The notes under the pieces are model-generated. The model saw only the letters and a program-made list of their open reading frames with translations. It was not told the origin of the DNA and searched no databases. The position numbers were made by a program, and so were the translations under genes. Shown piece after piece: positions 29,601 to 37,770 of a DNA stretch of 43,784 nt. The DNA is from Candidatus Eiseniibacteriota bacterium. Its GTDB lineage: Bacteria > Eisenbacteria > RBG-16-71-46. Numbering within the stretch: the first letter of the stretch is position 1; each line of letters begins with the position of its first letter. The stretch covers positions 1 to 43,784 of the forward strand of contig JADJLL010000029.1 in NCBI GenBank assembly GCA_016710095.1. The letters are read 5' to 3'.

Positions 29601-30123
29601 CAAGGGCCACATGAGCAAGGACGGCGAGCTGCTCGACGACGCGCTCCCGCTCGGGGCCGCGCACGTCGCGTGGCTCAAGAAGGCGTTCGCGATCCAGGAG
29701 GCGTTCTTCGGCGGCTCCGGCGGACCGAAGGTCATGTTCGACGTCACCACGCGCGGAAAGCGTCTCTCGCCCTCGGGCCGGCTGCACTCGGTCACGTGGC
29801 ACGTCGGCGACAAGGACTTCTCGTACGAGATGGGCGAGGAAGAAGCGACGCTGGACTGGTCCGAGCAGAACTCGGGCGGCGGCTCGTGGGTGAGCGCCGA
29901 CCTCGACGGCGCGCCGGTCAACGGCCCGCGCGATGACAGCGGCGACTGGGGACTCTTCCACGTGCTCGACAAGGCCGCGCTCTCGCCGAGCGGCGACCAG
30001 GTGCTCGCCACCTGGAAGTTCGGCGGCGTGACCATGACGGTCGAGATTTCGCCCAAGCAGCGCGTGCATCCGTTCACGTCGGGCTTCCTGCGCCTCGGGC
30101 CTCCGCCCGCGGCCGACTTCTAG
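26602..30123 (+). CDS. tssM: T6SS inner-membrane protein TssM (IcmF family)
   Basis: 1173 residues, a typical length. Two N-terminal membrane helices (about 10-55) are followed by a cytoplasmic GTPase-like domain with an intact Walker A motif (GPTAAGKTTL, about 127-136). The third helix (about 441-465) leads to the large periplasmic domain. A Gly/Ala-rich linker (about 918-945, encoded at 29353-29430) precedes the C-terminal domain that in other systems binds TssJ. TssM forms the trans-envelope channel with TssJ and TssL. The frame is intact over 3.5 kb, which contrasts with several broken neighbours. Confidence 0.95.
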   Translation: MRMPSFTPRNVVIGAVALIAVLGAFLYQHLVAFLVTALIIIVVVLGVVVWLIMRELEAAKAGKGIEKELDGQVEREIERSTFGQQAEVRNLKAEWDAAIAEFKKSPAGRRLGDKALAQMPMYLVLGPTAAGKTTLIQESGLPSALTDSGRKMRGVRGVGGARSFQWFFTEQAILLDMSGKALKMSEFDDNEDWIQFLGSLRKMRPERPINGVVVAVPVSQLASGGTEAVEPLAQQLRERARDLGHHLGMEFPVYVVLTQCDSIAGFAETFAAFDDEQASQPWGMTLSVAKTRESAPEAVFDAEWTTIVAALGDLRTHRVARLSDDVQRMRALAFPSQLERLRPELKRLVQVLFARGKSQTADGPLFRGLYLTSSRVGAPSVERVISDAARAVGVAPRVDAPSPEMAQHAWFSQQLWKRIVFKDANLAAASGFALANERRMRWVMFGGAVGAWLLLTAVLGIVSWQAARPVRAAADAAKELAAQSKDTVPRTALGYVEALRSALEGLEHSRAHKTFGMRLGGYAGDRVIAPALSLYVQKATTFLIDPVVEDVPPQLTAQATNDATPFADLFYEYQGYRLLYDEHYEVEPADSVVLSRLLIRLHQPEAARVPVDELREFSRLMRAQARMLTDHQEPKHRFGQFDATLASSALASIQRRWAERGQLYEDMIADANSGIVDLTLETIAREKGKKFKFVMLSSAGKVPGAYTQAGWQSIVRSRLQVIAQMVRREKDPQFVATMGDGARQLSKQLAARYADDYSKAWAAFMGTIAGTLNDPKGRRELAVESSPAGEIEAVLRRIDAEAKLEGAGTEMQPGLDRLAVVHDWLSYRPPGRDFVSDVKRKLPFAADESFMTPHERWQKGLQVAAKTRLGIQDPDLYDKGPQSAAWQLPDPRKKPDRDTHRALSMLLTCMKPVKRGIGGLAGGGADGAGGGAGGGAGGGSGAPVDIPALMAGWGSELAGPFGEISSRYPFAAGGDDVRIGEFTAFFGPGGSLDKFYDAFLKGHMSKDGELLDDALPLGAAHVAWLKKAFAIQEAFFGGSGGPKVMFDVTTRGKRLSPSGRLHSVTWHVGDKDFSYEMGEEEATLDWSEQNSGGGSWVSADLDGAPVNGPRDDSGDWGLFHVLDKAALSPSGDQVLATWKFGGVTMTVEISPKQRVHPFTSGFLRLGPPPAADF

Positions 30124-30137
30124 AAGGAAAGGCTTTC

Positions 30138-31767
30138 ATGAACGAAGCCACACTCGCGCTGGGCACCAAGCCGGTCTCCGACGCGGCCCCCACCGGGGCG
30201 CCGTGCCGCGACGACCTGGCGTTCGAGGCGCTGCAGTCCGAGTTCCAGAAGCTCGAACGCCCCGACGGCCAGGTGCCGGACTGGTCCGGCGCGGCCAAGG
30301 GCGCGACCGACCTGCTCGCGAACAAGTCGAAGGACATTCTCGTCGCCGCGTACCTCGCGATCGCGCTGTTCGAGAAGGAAGGCTACGACGCGTTCGCGGA
30401 CGGCATGCAGGTGATCCGCGACCTGTGCGGCACGTGGTGGGAGACGCTCTATCCCGAGCGCCCGCGCGGCCGGCAGGCGGCGCTGCAGTTCCTCGGCGAT
30501 CGAGGCGCGAAGCGCGTGCTCGTGCGCGGCACGTCCGGCGCGACGCGCGAGAACGTCGAGCGCGCCATGGCGGTGATGGACGAGCTCGACACGATCGCGA
30601 CCGAGAAGCTCGAAGGCGCGAGCGGGTTGTTCTCCGAACTGCGCCGCGAGTTCTTCACCGTGCTCGAGCAGATGGCGCCCGCGGCTCCCGAGGCCCCGCC
30701 CGAGCCCGCGCCGTCGTCCGCGCCCGCAGCGTCCGCTCCGGCTCCCGCCGCGTCTTCGTTCTCGTCCTCCTCGGGCCCGGCGATGCCGACGAGCATCTCG
30801 AACGCCGACGACTGGGACAATGCGGCCAACGCGATCAAGCCCGTCATGCGCAACCTCGCCGAGTTCCGCCGCATGGCCGACTCGAAGGATCCGCTGTCGT
30901 ACCGCCTGCCGCGCATCGCGGCCTGGATGACGGTGAAGCAGTCGCCGCCCTCCAACGGCGGACAGACGAGCATTCCGCCGCCGCAGCCGGCCGACATGGC
31001 CGCGCGCATCGAGGCGAAGCTCGCCTCGCAGGCGTGGGCGGGCGTGCTCGAGGACACCGAGGGCCGGCTGCACATGTCGGTCTTCTGGCTCGACCTGCAC
31101 TTCTGGGCGTGGACCGCGCTCAAGGGCATGGGTCCGTCGCACATTCAGGCGGCCGACGCGGTCGCTTCCGAGGTGAAGGCGCTGCTGCTGCGCTGCCCCG
31201 ACCTGCCGACGCTCACGTTCGCGACCGGCCAGCCGCTCGCGAGCGCGCCGGCCGCGGCGTGGATCAAGGACGTCGTGCTCGCCGCGGCCCCCGCGGGTGG
31301 CGCGAAGTCGTCGAGCTCGGCGGGCGCGCCGACCGAAGTGACGCCCGAGAGCGCGACGTTCGAGGGACTGGCCGAGGCGAAGGCGCAGGCGGCGGAACTC
31401 GCCGCGACCGGCGCCGTGGGTGACGCCGTGCGCGTGCTCGAAGCGGGCGCCGCGCGCGCCACGCGGGCGCGCGAGCGCGCGGCGTGGAAGATCGCCGTCG
31501 CCGAAGTGTGCGCCGACGCCGGCCGCGCCGACGTGGCGCTGGCCCAGCTCGAAGCGCTGCAGGACGAGCTGCAGGCGACACGGCTCGAGATGTGGGACCC
31601 CGAGTTGTCGGCGCAGCTTCTGCGCCTGCTGTTGTGGGCGCGCCAGAAGGCGCTCCCGCCGACCCAGATGAATCCGGAGGAACACCAGCGGTCGCGCGAG
31701 CTGCTCAAGCGTCTGGCGCGACTCGATGCGGCTGCTGCACTCGATTACGCACGCCCGCCCAGGTTGA
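30138..31767 (+). CDS. tssA: T6SS protein TssA (ImpA N-terminal family), stop codon apparently lost by an indel
   Basis: The N-terminal ImpA domain is clear (LLANKSKDILVAAYLAIALF; RDLCGTWWETLYPERPRG). A Pro/Ala/Ser linker and a C-terminal helical domain follow, ending LLKRLARLDAAAALDYARPP. TssA caps the growing sheath and coordinates assembly. As read, the frame continues to 31907, overlapping tssB by 97 bases with a low-complexity Arg/Ser tail. Dropping one base in the C-rich run near 31755-31760 gives a stop at 31765-31767, 44 bases before tssB and ahead of its ribosome site. I give that end, but the longer one cannot be excluded. AAGGAAAGG precedes ATG 30138. Confidence 0.85.
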
Positions 31768-31810
31768 CGATCGCGCGGACGAGCGTTTCACCTAGGAAAG
31801 GAGAGAACCC

Positions 31811-32293
31811 ATGGCGAAAGACGGATCGGTCGGACCGAAGTCCCGAATCAACATCCGCTACAAGGCCGACACGGGTGGCGCGCAGAAGGAAATCGAACTG
31901 CCCCTGAAGATGCTCGTGATGGGCGACTTCACGGGGAAGGCCGACAGCACGCCGCTGGCGGACCGCAAGGCGACGTCCATCAACAAGGACAACTTCCACG
32001 AGGTCATGAGCCAGCAGAAGCTCGAGGCGAAGGTCACCGTGAAGGACAAGCTCACGAACGACGCCGACTCGCAGCTGGCCGTGAACCTGAAGTTCGACTC
32101 GCTGAAGGACTTCACGCCGGGCCAGATCGCGCACCAGGTGCCGGAGCTCGCGAAGCTCATGGAACTGCGTGAGGCGCTCATGTCGCTCAAGGGTGACCTG
32201 AACAAGGCGGACTTCCGCAAGAAGATCGAGTCGATGGTGGCGGACCCGGCGATGCGCGACAAGCTCATGGCCGTCCTGGGCAACGAAGGCTGA
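31811..32293 (+). CDS. tssB: T6SS contractile sheath small subunit TssB (VipA)
   Basis: 160 residues. Family features are the start RINIRYKADTGGAQKEIELP, LKMLVMGDFTG, and the FDSLKDFTPGQIAHQVPEL block. TssB pairs with TssC to build the contractile sheath around the Hcp tube. AAAGGAGAG lies about 10 bases before the ATG. tssC follows after 56 bases. Confidence 0.95.
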   Translation: MAKDGSVGPKSRINIRYKADTGGAQKEIELPLKMLVMGDFTGKADSTPLADRKATSINKDNFHEVMSQQKLEAKVTVKDKLTNDADSQLAVNLKFDSLKDFTPGQIAHQVPELAKLMELREALMSLKGDLNKADFRKKIESMVADPAMRDKLMAVLGNEG

Positions 32294-32349
32294 CGCCCGC
32301 GCACACTCGATCTTTTCCGACGACCGCACCGGAATCCAGGAGGTAGTGA

Positions 32350-33840
32350 ATGGCAGACGAGATGGAAGGACAGCAGCAGGAGCAGGCGCCGGCCGCGGCC
32401 GAAGCCTCCTTCGACCTGCTCGACGAGCTCGCCGGCAGCATGTCGGTGAAGCCCGGCGAGGAAGGCCACGAGGTGGCCAACACCGGTCTTCGTGAGCTCA
32501 TGCGCCAGCTGCTCGGGCGCCCCGGCGTGAAGGTGAACGCCGCGCTGCTCACCGAGCTGGTGGCCGAGATGGACAAGAAGATCAGTGCGCAGGTGGACGA
32601 AGTGCTGCACCACCCCGAAGTGCAGAAGCTGGAATCGGCGTGGCGCTCGCTCTACTTCCTGATCGACCGCACGAACTTCAAGGAGAACATCAAGATCGAG
32701 TTCGTGAACGCGTCGAAGGACGACCTGCTCGCGGACTTCGAGGACGAGCCGGAAATCACGCGCACGGGCATGTACAAGCACGTGTACGACAGTGGCTACG
32801 GCGTGTTCGGCGGCGAGCCCGTCGGCGCGATCGTCGGCAACTACGAGTTCTCGGCCGCGCCGCAGGACGTGAAGCTGCTGTCCTACTGCGCGAGCGTCGC
32901 CGCCATGGCGCACGCGCCGTTCCTCACGGGCACGAGCCCGAAGATGTTCGGTGTGAACTCGTACGAAGAGCTCGCGGCGATCAAGGACGTGCGCTCCACG
33001 TTCGAAGGTCCGCAGTACGCGCGCTGGCGCTCGTTCCGTGACTCCGAGGACGCCCGCTACGTCGGCCTGACCTGCCCGCGCTACCTGCTCCGCCTGCCGT
33101 ACGGCGCGGAGACGGTGCCGGTGAAGGAATTCGCCTACGAAGAGACCGTCTCGGGTTCGCACGACCAGTACCTGTGGGGCAACACGGCGTTCGCGATGGC
33201 GAGCCGCCTGACCGACGCGTTCGCGAAGTACCGCTGGTGCGCGAACATCATCGGCCCGCAGGGCGGTGGCGCGGTCGAGGAGCTGCCCGTGCACGTGTTC
33301 AAGTCGGGCGGCGCGGACACCATGAAGATCCCGACCGAAGTGCAGATCGGCGACGCGCTCGACCTGTCGCTGTCGGATCTCGGCTTCATGTCGCTCAGCT
33401 GGCGCAAGGGCTCCGACAACGCGGCGTTCTTCGCGGCGAACTCGGCGCAGAAGCCGCAGTTCTTCGGCACGAGCGCCAAGGGCAAGGCGGCGGAAGCCAA
33501 CTTCAAGCTGGCGACGCGGCTGCCGTACATCTTCGTGATCTCGCGCCTCGCGCACTACATCAAGGTCATCCAGCGCGAAGCGATCGGCAAGAACATGTCG
33601 GTGGACAAGCTCACGCGTGAGCTCACGGACTGGATCAACCAGTACGTGACGGTCATGGACAACCCCTCCGACGAGACGCTCGCCACCAAGCCGCTGAAGA
33701 AGGCGGAGATCACGGTGGAAGAAGTCCCGGGCGAAGTGGGTTGGTACCGCGTCGCGCTGAAGGTCATGCCGCACATGAAGTACGAAGGCGCCGACTTCAC
33801 GCTGTCGCTCGTCGGCAAGCTGGACAAGAAGGCTTCCTAA
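32350..33840 (+). CDS. tssC: T6SS contractile sheath large subunit TssC (VipB)
   Basis: 496 residues, full length and intact. The N-terminal helix FDLLDELAGSM fits the region that ClpV recognises in contracted sheaths. The sheath core includes LESAWRSLYFLIDRT, FEDEPEITRTGMYKHVYD, YEFSAAPQDVKLL and AHAPFLTGTSPKMFG, all well-conserved TssC phrases. CAGGAGG lies 9 bases upstream of the ATG. Confidence 0.96.
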   Translation: MADEMEGQQQEQAPAAAEASFDLLDELAGSMSVKPGEEGHEVANTGLRELMRQLLGRPGVKVNAALLTELVAEMDKKISAQVDEVLHHPEVQKLESAWRSLYFLIDRTNFKENIKIEFVNASKDDLLADFEDEPEITRTGMYKHVYDSGYGVFGGEPVGAIVGNYEFSAAPQDVKLLSYCASVAAMAHAPFLTGTSPKMFGVNSYEELAAIKDVRSTFEGPQYARWRSFRDSEDARYVGLTCPRYLLRLPYGAETVPVKEFAYEETVSGSHDQYLWGNTAFAMASRLTDAFAKYRWCANIIGPQGGGAVEELPVHVFKSGGADTMKIPTEVQIGDALDLSLSDLGFMSLSWRKGSDNAAFFAANSAQKPQFFGTSAKGKAAEANFKLATRLPYIFVISRLAHYIKVIQREAIGKNMSVDKLTRELTDWINQYVTVMDNPSDETLATKPLKKAEITVEEVPGEVGWYRVALKVMPHMKYEGADFTLSLVGKLDKKAS

Positions 33841-33853
33841 GCAAAGTCCATCA

Positions 33854-33919
33854 CGAGGGCACGGAGGACGGCACAGTCGACCGTCCGGTGAGCGTCGGGT
33901 GACGCGCTCCGTGCCCTCG
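33854..33919 (+). promoter_or_regulatory. Structured leader between tssC and hcp (three-way junction)
   Basis: A 13-bp perfect outer stem (CGAGGGCACGGAG at 33854-33866 with CTCCGTGCCCTCG at 33907-33919) encloses two small hairpins: 33867-33871 with 33881-33885 (5 bp) and 33892-33896 with 33901-33905 (5 bp, GGGT loop). The hcp ribosome site GGAGG follows at 33937-33941. It has no T-run, so it looks like an mRNA processing or stability element that could raise hcp output over the rest of the operon (inference). Confidence 0.65.
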
Positions 33920-33950
33920 CAACTCCCGTCACCCACGGAGGCCATGCACG

Positions 33951-34440
33951 ATGGCGGAAACCGTACATCTGTATCTCAAGGCGAACGGCGCGGACGTCCA
34001 GGGCGAGAGCACGCAGACGTCGCTCGGTCGTGAGAACTCGATCGAGTGCCTGTACTACGAATCGGGCGCCGTCACGGCGCGTGAAGCCGGCTCCAGCCGC
34101 GCCACGGGCCGTCGTCAGCACCAGCCGGTCCTGATTCGCAAGCGCATCGACAAGAGCTCGCCGATGATCGCGAAGGCGCTCGTGAACAACGAGGTCATCG
34201 AGGGCACGTTCAAGTTCTTCCGCCCGCGTCCGACCGGCGACGGCACGACCGAGCAGTTCTACACGGTCGTGATCGCCAAGGGCCGCGTCGCGAGCCAGCG
34301 CATGTTCAATCCGGACTCGCTGGTCCCGGCGCGCAGCACGGAACCGGCGCAGGAAGAGATCACGTTCGTGTTCGGCACGATCACGTGGACGTACACCGAC
34401 GGCGGCATCGAGTACCAGGACACCAGGGGCAAACGCCTGA
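33951..34440 (+). CDS. hcp: T6SS tube protein Hcp (TssD), 3' end shifted by an indel
   Basis: The Hcp fold is evident: MAETVHLYLKANGADVQGES, ATGRRQHQPVLIRKRIDKSS, FKFFRPRPTGDG and ITWTYTDGGIEYQDT. Hcp hexamers stack to form the secreted tube. As read, the frame runs on to 34682 with nonsense sequence and overlaps tssE by 187 bases. Removing one base in CCAGGGGC near 34425 ends the protein at 34440 after DTRANA, giving 162 residues, the normal Hcp length. That end is given here. GGAGG lies about 10 bases before the ATG. Confidence 0.88.
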
Positions 34441-34446
34441 TCATGC

Positions 34447-34474
34447 GGGCCGCGGGGCGCTTGGCCCGCGGCCC
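34447..34474 (+). terminator. Hairpin between hcp and tssE
   Basis: A perfect 10-bp stem, GGGCCGCGGG with CCCGCGGCCC, has an 8-base loop, begins 6 bases after the corrected hcp stop and ends 21 bases before tssE. There is no T-run. It may be a partial terminator or a 3' stabiliser that makes hcp mRNA more abundant than the downstream genes. Confidence 0.55.
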
Positions 34475-34495
34475 TTCACTCGGAGGCCCCGACCG

Positions 34496-34915
34496 ATGTC
34501 GCGTGAACTCAGCCTGCTCGATCGACTGCGTCATCCCGAACTCGAAGATCGCCGCTCGGTCGAGACCGACCACGGCCGTCTCACGAGGTCGGTGCTGCGC
34601 AATCTCGACCGGCTGCTCAACTCGCGTCACGGCTCCGCGTGCATCCGGCCGGAATACGGTGTTCCCAGCCTCGAGGACGTGATGACGAGCGGCGCCGACG
34701 GACTGCGCACGATGTGCGCGGAGGTGCAGGCGTCGATCACGGCGTTCGAGCCGCGCCTGGCCAACGTGCGCGTGAAGCTCGCTCCCAAGAACGAGAACGA
34801 CCCGACGTTCCTCCGGTTCGAGATCGTCGCCGATCTCGTGACCGGCGGCCGCAAGTCGCGCGTGCGTTTCGAGACGCGCCTCGACGAAAGCGGCCGGCTC
34901 GCGGTGAAGGACTAG
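34496..34915 (+). CDS. tssE: T6SS baseplate protein TssE (gp25-like)
   Basis: 139 residues. The gp25-like pattern is clear: LLDRL near the start, SVLRNLDRLLNSRHGSACIR, YGVPSLEDV, and ITAFEPRLANVRVKLAP. TssE is part of the baseplate wedge and starts sheath assembly. GGAGG lies 9 bases before ATG 34496. It is followed 5 bases later by the GTG of tssF. Confidence 0.92.
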   Translation: MSRELSLLDRLRHPELEDRRSVETDHGRLTRSVLRNLDRLLNSRHGSACIRPEYGVPSLEDVMTSGADGLRTMCAEVQASITAFEPRLANVRVKLAPKNENDPTFLRFEIVADLVTGGRKSRVRFETRLDESGRLAVKD

Positions 34916-34920
34916 ACGAC

Positions 34921-36695
34921 GTGCGTTCCTCCTACTACGACGAAGAGCTCGACTACATCCGCCGCCTCGCGCAGGAGTTCGGCGCTTCCCACCAGGAAGC
35001 CGCCCACCTCGTCGAGCCGGGACAGGATCCCGACGTCGAGCGCCTGCTCGAGGGCTTCGCGTTTCTCGCGGCCCAGGTGCGGCAGACGCTCGACGACGAT
35101 TTTCCCGAGCTCACGCACGGACTCTTCCAGCTCATGTGGCCGAACTTCCTGCGGCCCGTGCCCTCGCTCGCGATCGAACAGTTCAAGCCGAAGCCCGGCG
35201 CGGTGCGCGGCTCGGTCAAGGTCCCGCGCGGCGCGCAAGTCTGCAGCGACGACGCGGCGGCCGCGCTCAAGTTCCGCTTCCGCACGTGCTGGGACGTCAC
35301 GCTGCATCCGCTCGAGCTCGAGTCGTCCTCGCTCGAGGTGACCAAATCCGGCGAGAGCAGCCTCGTGCTGCAGTTCTCGCTCACGGGTGGCGCCAAGTAC
35401 GACGCGCTCACGCTGGACTCGCTGCGGCTGTTCCTGCACGAGGACTCGCGTCACTCGCGGCTGCTCTACCACCACCTGCTGCGCCACGTGAAGGAAGCGT
35501 CCGCGTGGGGCGACCAGGACGAGACGCCCGTCTCCGTGACCATCGAGCCGGTCGGCTTCGAGCGCGAGGACGCCGTGCTGCCGTACCCGGACGGCGTGCC
35601 CGCCGGCTACCGGCTGCTGCAGGAGTACTTCGTCTTCCCGCAGAAGTTCGGCTTCGTGGATCTCGTCGGGCTCGAGAAGCTCGCGGCTCGCAGGTGAAGT
35701 CGCGCTTCACCGTGCGGATCGTGTTCGACACCGAGCCGTCGCAGGCGATGCGCGTGGGCAAGGGCGACATCCGGCTCTTCTGCGCGCCCGTCGTGAACCT
35801 GTTCCCGCACGTGAGCGAGCCCGTCACGCTCGACGGCACGAAGTCGAGCTGGCCGGTGCGCCCGCAGGGCCGCGACCAGTCGCGCCTCGACGTCGCCTGG
35901 ATCGAGAACATGACGCTGCGCGCGACCGATCGCGTCGAGCGGCCGGTGCCGTGGTTCTACTCGTTCGCGCCCGACGTGTTCCGCGAGGCGTTCGCGTACT
36001 TCACCGCGCGCCGCCAGCTCGCCGCCGACCACGAGAGCTTCCAGACGTGGGCGACGGTCGTGCAGCCCGACGGACGCGCGCGCGCCGCGCTCGAAGGCGT
36101 GGCGTCGTTCGAACTCATGTGCACGAACGGCCGTGCCGCCGGCTCGCTCGACGTGGGCGTGCTCAAGGGCACGTCCGACACGAGCCCGACGGTCGCGACG
36201 TTCGAGAACATCACCAAGCCGACGCCGCAGGTCGAGCCTCCGGTGCGCATCGGCATGCTCTGGCGGCTGCTGTCGCTGTTGAGCGCGAGCCATCAGGCGT
36301 TCCAGTCCGGCGACGCGCTCAAGGCGATGCTCGAGCTGATGGCCGCGATCAACGCCGGCGCGCCGGGCCGCTCCGAGAAGGGCTTCGTCATGGGCGGGCA
36401 GGACGAGCGCGCGACGCGCGAGATCCAGCGCCGCATCCGCGGCATCCGCACCGTGCGCACCGCGCCGGCCGACCGGCTCTACGGCGGCGGCATGATCCGC
36501 GGCACGCGCGTCACCGTCGACGTGGACCCCGATCCGTTCGAAGGCATCGGCCAGCTGTTCCTGTTCGGCAGCGTGCTCGACGAGTTCCTCGCCGGGCAGG
36601 CGGGCATCAACACGTTCACCCAGCTGCGCGTGCGCTACGACGAAGGACGCCTGCCGCTCGAATGGCCGGCGCGGCTCGGGCGGGAGCGCGCGTGA
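34921..36695 (+). CDS. tssF: T6SS baseplate protein TssF, one frame break
   Basis: About 591 residues after correction, normal for TssF. It starts at GTG 34921 (VRSSYYDEELDYIRRLAQEF) and carries PGQDPDVERLLEGFAFL, the family's N-terminal signature. The C-terminal part has RLFCAPVVNLFPHVSEPV and GQLFLFGSVLDEFLAGQAGI. The frame breaks near 35690: the first frame ends LEKLAARR-stop and the second resumes SQVKSRFTVRIVFD. One added base restores it. TssF forms the wedge with TssG and TssE. It overlaps tssG by GTGA. Confidence 0.9.
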
Positions 36696-37756
36696 CCGAC
36701 GCGACGCGCCAGCCGGCGCGCAGCTACGAGTTCCATCCGCTCGTCCGCGAGCTGATCGAGAGCACGCAGCCGGAGCAGCGTCCGGGCGAAGGCTCCGACC
36801 CGACGGCCGAGCGCGTGTTCTTCCGCTCGAACCCGTCGCTCGGGTTCCCGACGGCCGAGGTCGACTCGGTCGAATGGGAAGCCGGTCCCGGCGGATCGGC
36901 GCGCGCCACGGCGATCGTCAACTTCATGGGGCTGCTCGGCACGGCGTCGCCGCTGCCGCTGCACTACGTGCAGGAAGTGCTCTGGGAGACGCAGGACCCC
37001 GAAGGCATGCGGGTGCGCGATTTCCTCGCGCTCTTCGAGCACCGCATGCTGTCGTTCCAGTTCCGCGCGCGAGAGAAGTACCGCCACGCGCTGCGCTTCC
37101 GCGCCGACGGCACCGACGAGTTCACCGCACGCGTGCTCGCGCTCGCCGGACTCGAATCGGAGCAGCGGCGCGCCGAATCCGGCGTGTCGCTCGATCACCT
37201 CCTGCGCGGACTCGGCATGCTCGCCGGGCGCGCGCGCTCGGCGACCGGGCTCGAGGAACTGCTGCGCGCGTGCTTCCCCGGTGTCGGCGTGCGCGTGTCC
37301 TCGTGCATCCCTCGCCGCATGGCGATCCCGCCGGACCAGCAGCTCTTCCTGTCCGCGCCGCGCAACACCGCGCCGCGCCGGAACGACGCGCTCGGCGGCC
37401 TCGGCCGCGACACGTGCATCGGCACGTCGCGCATGGACGCGAGTTCGCAGTTCCGCGTCGCGCTCGGCCCCATGGACCGCCGGGAGTTCGACGGCTTCCT
37501 GCCCGGCAACGAGCACTTCGACCAGCTCGCTTCGCTCGTCCGCCTGTACGTGAAGGACCCGCTCGACTTCGACATCGAACTGCACCTGAACGCCGAACAG
37601 CGTCCCGCGGCCCGGCTGTCGCCGGAGAGCGGCCAGCGTCTCGGACAGACCACGTGGATTTCGCCGACCGACACGCGCGAGGGCGTTTCCCGCTTCCGCG
37701 CGCCCGTTCCGGGCGGCTCCGGCAACACCAACACCGCCGCGCCGCGCGCGGCATAG
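36692..37756 (+). CDS. tssG: T6SS baseplate protein TssG
   Basis: 354 residues, intact, starting at GTG 36692 in a GTGA overlap with tssF. Family phrases are VFFRSNPSLGFPTAEVDSV, MGLLGTASPLPLHYVQEVL, RDFLALFEHRMLSFQFRARE and NEHFDQLASLVRLYV. TssG bridges TssF and TssK in the baseplate wedge. Confidence 0.93.
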   Translation: MTDATRQPARSYEFHPLVRELIESTQPEQRPGEGSDPTAERVFFRSNPSLGFPTAEVDSVEWEAGPGGSARATAIVNFMGLLGTASPLPLHYVQEVLWETQDPEGMRVRDFLALFEHRMLSFQFRAREKYRHALRFRADGTDEFTARVLALAGLESEQRRAESGVSLDHLLRGLGMLAGRARSATGLEELLRACFPGVGVRVSSCIPRRMAIPPDQQLFLSAPRNTAPRRNDALGGLGRDTCIGTSRMDASSQFRVALGPMDRREFDGFLPGNEHFDQLASLVRLYVKDPLDFDIELHLNAEQRPAARLSPESGQRLGQTTWISPTDTREGVSRFRAPVPGGSGNTNTAAPRAA

Positions 37757-37770
37757 GGGAGACGCGATTC

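Noticed and set aside
33951..34682. A 243-residue extended Hcp with a novel C-terminal domain
   Set aside because: The extra part is the shifted frame of tssE and has no domain features. One base less gives a normal-length Hcp.
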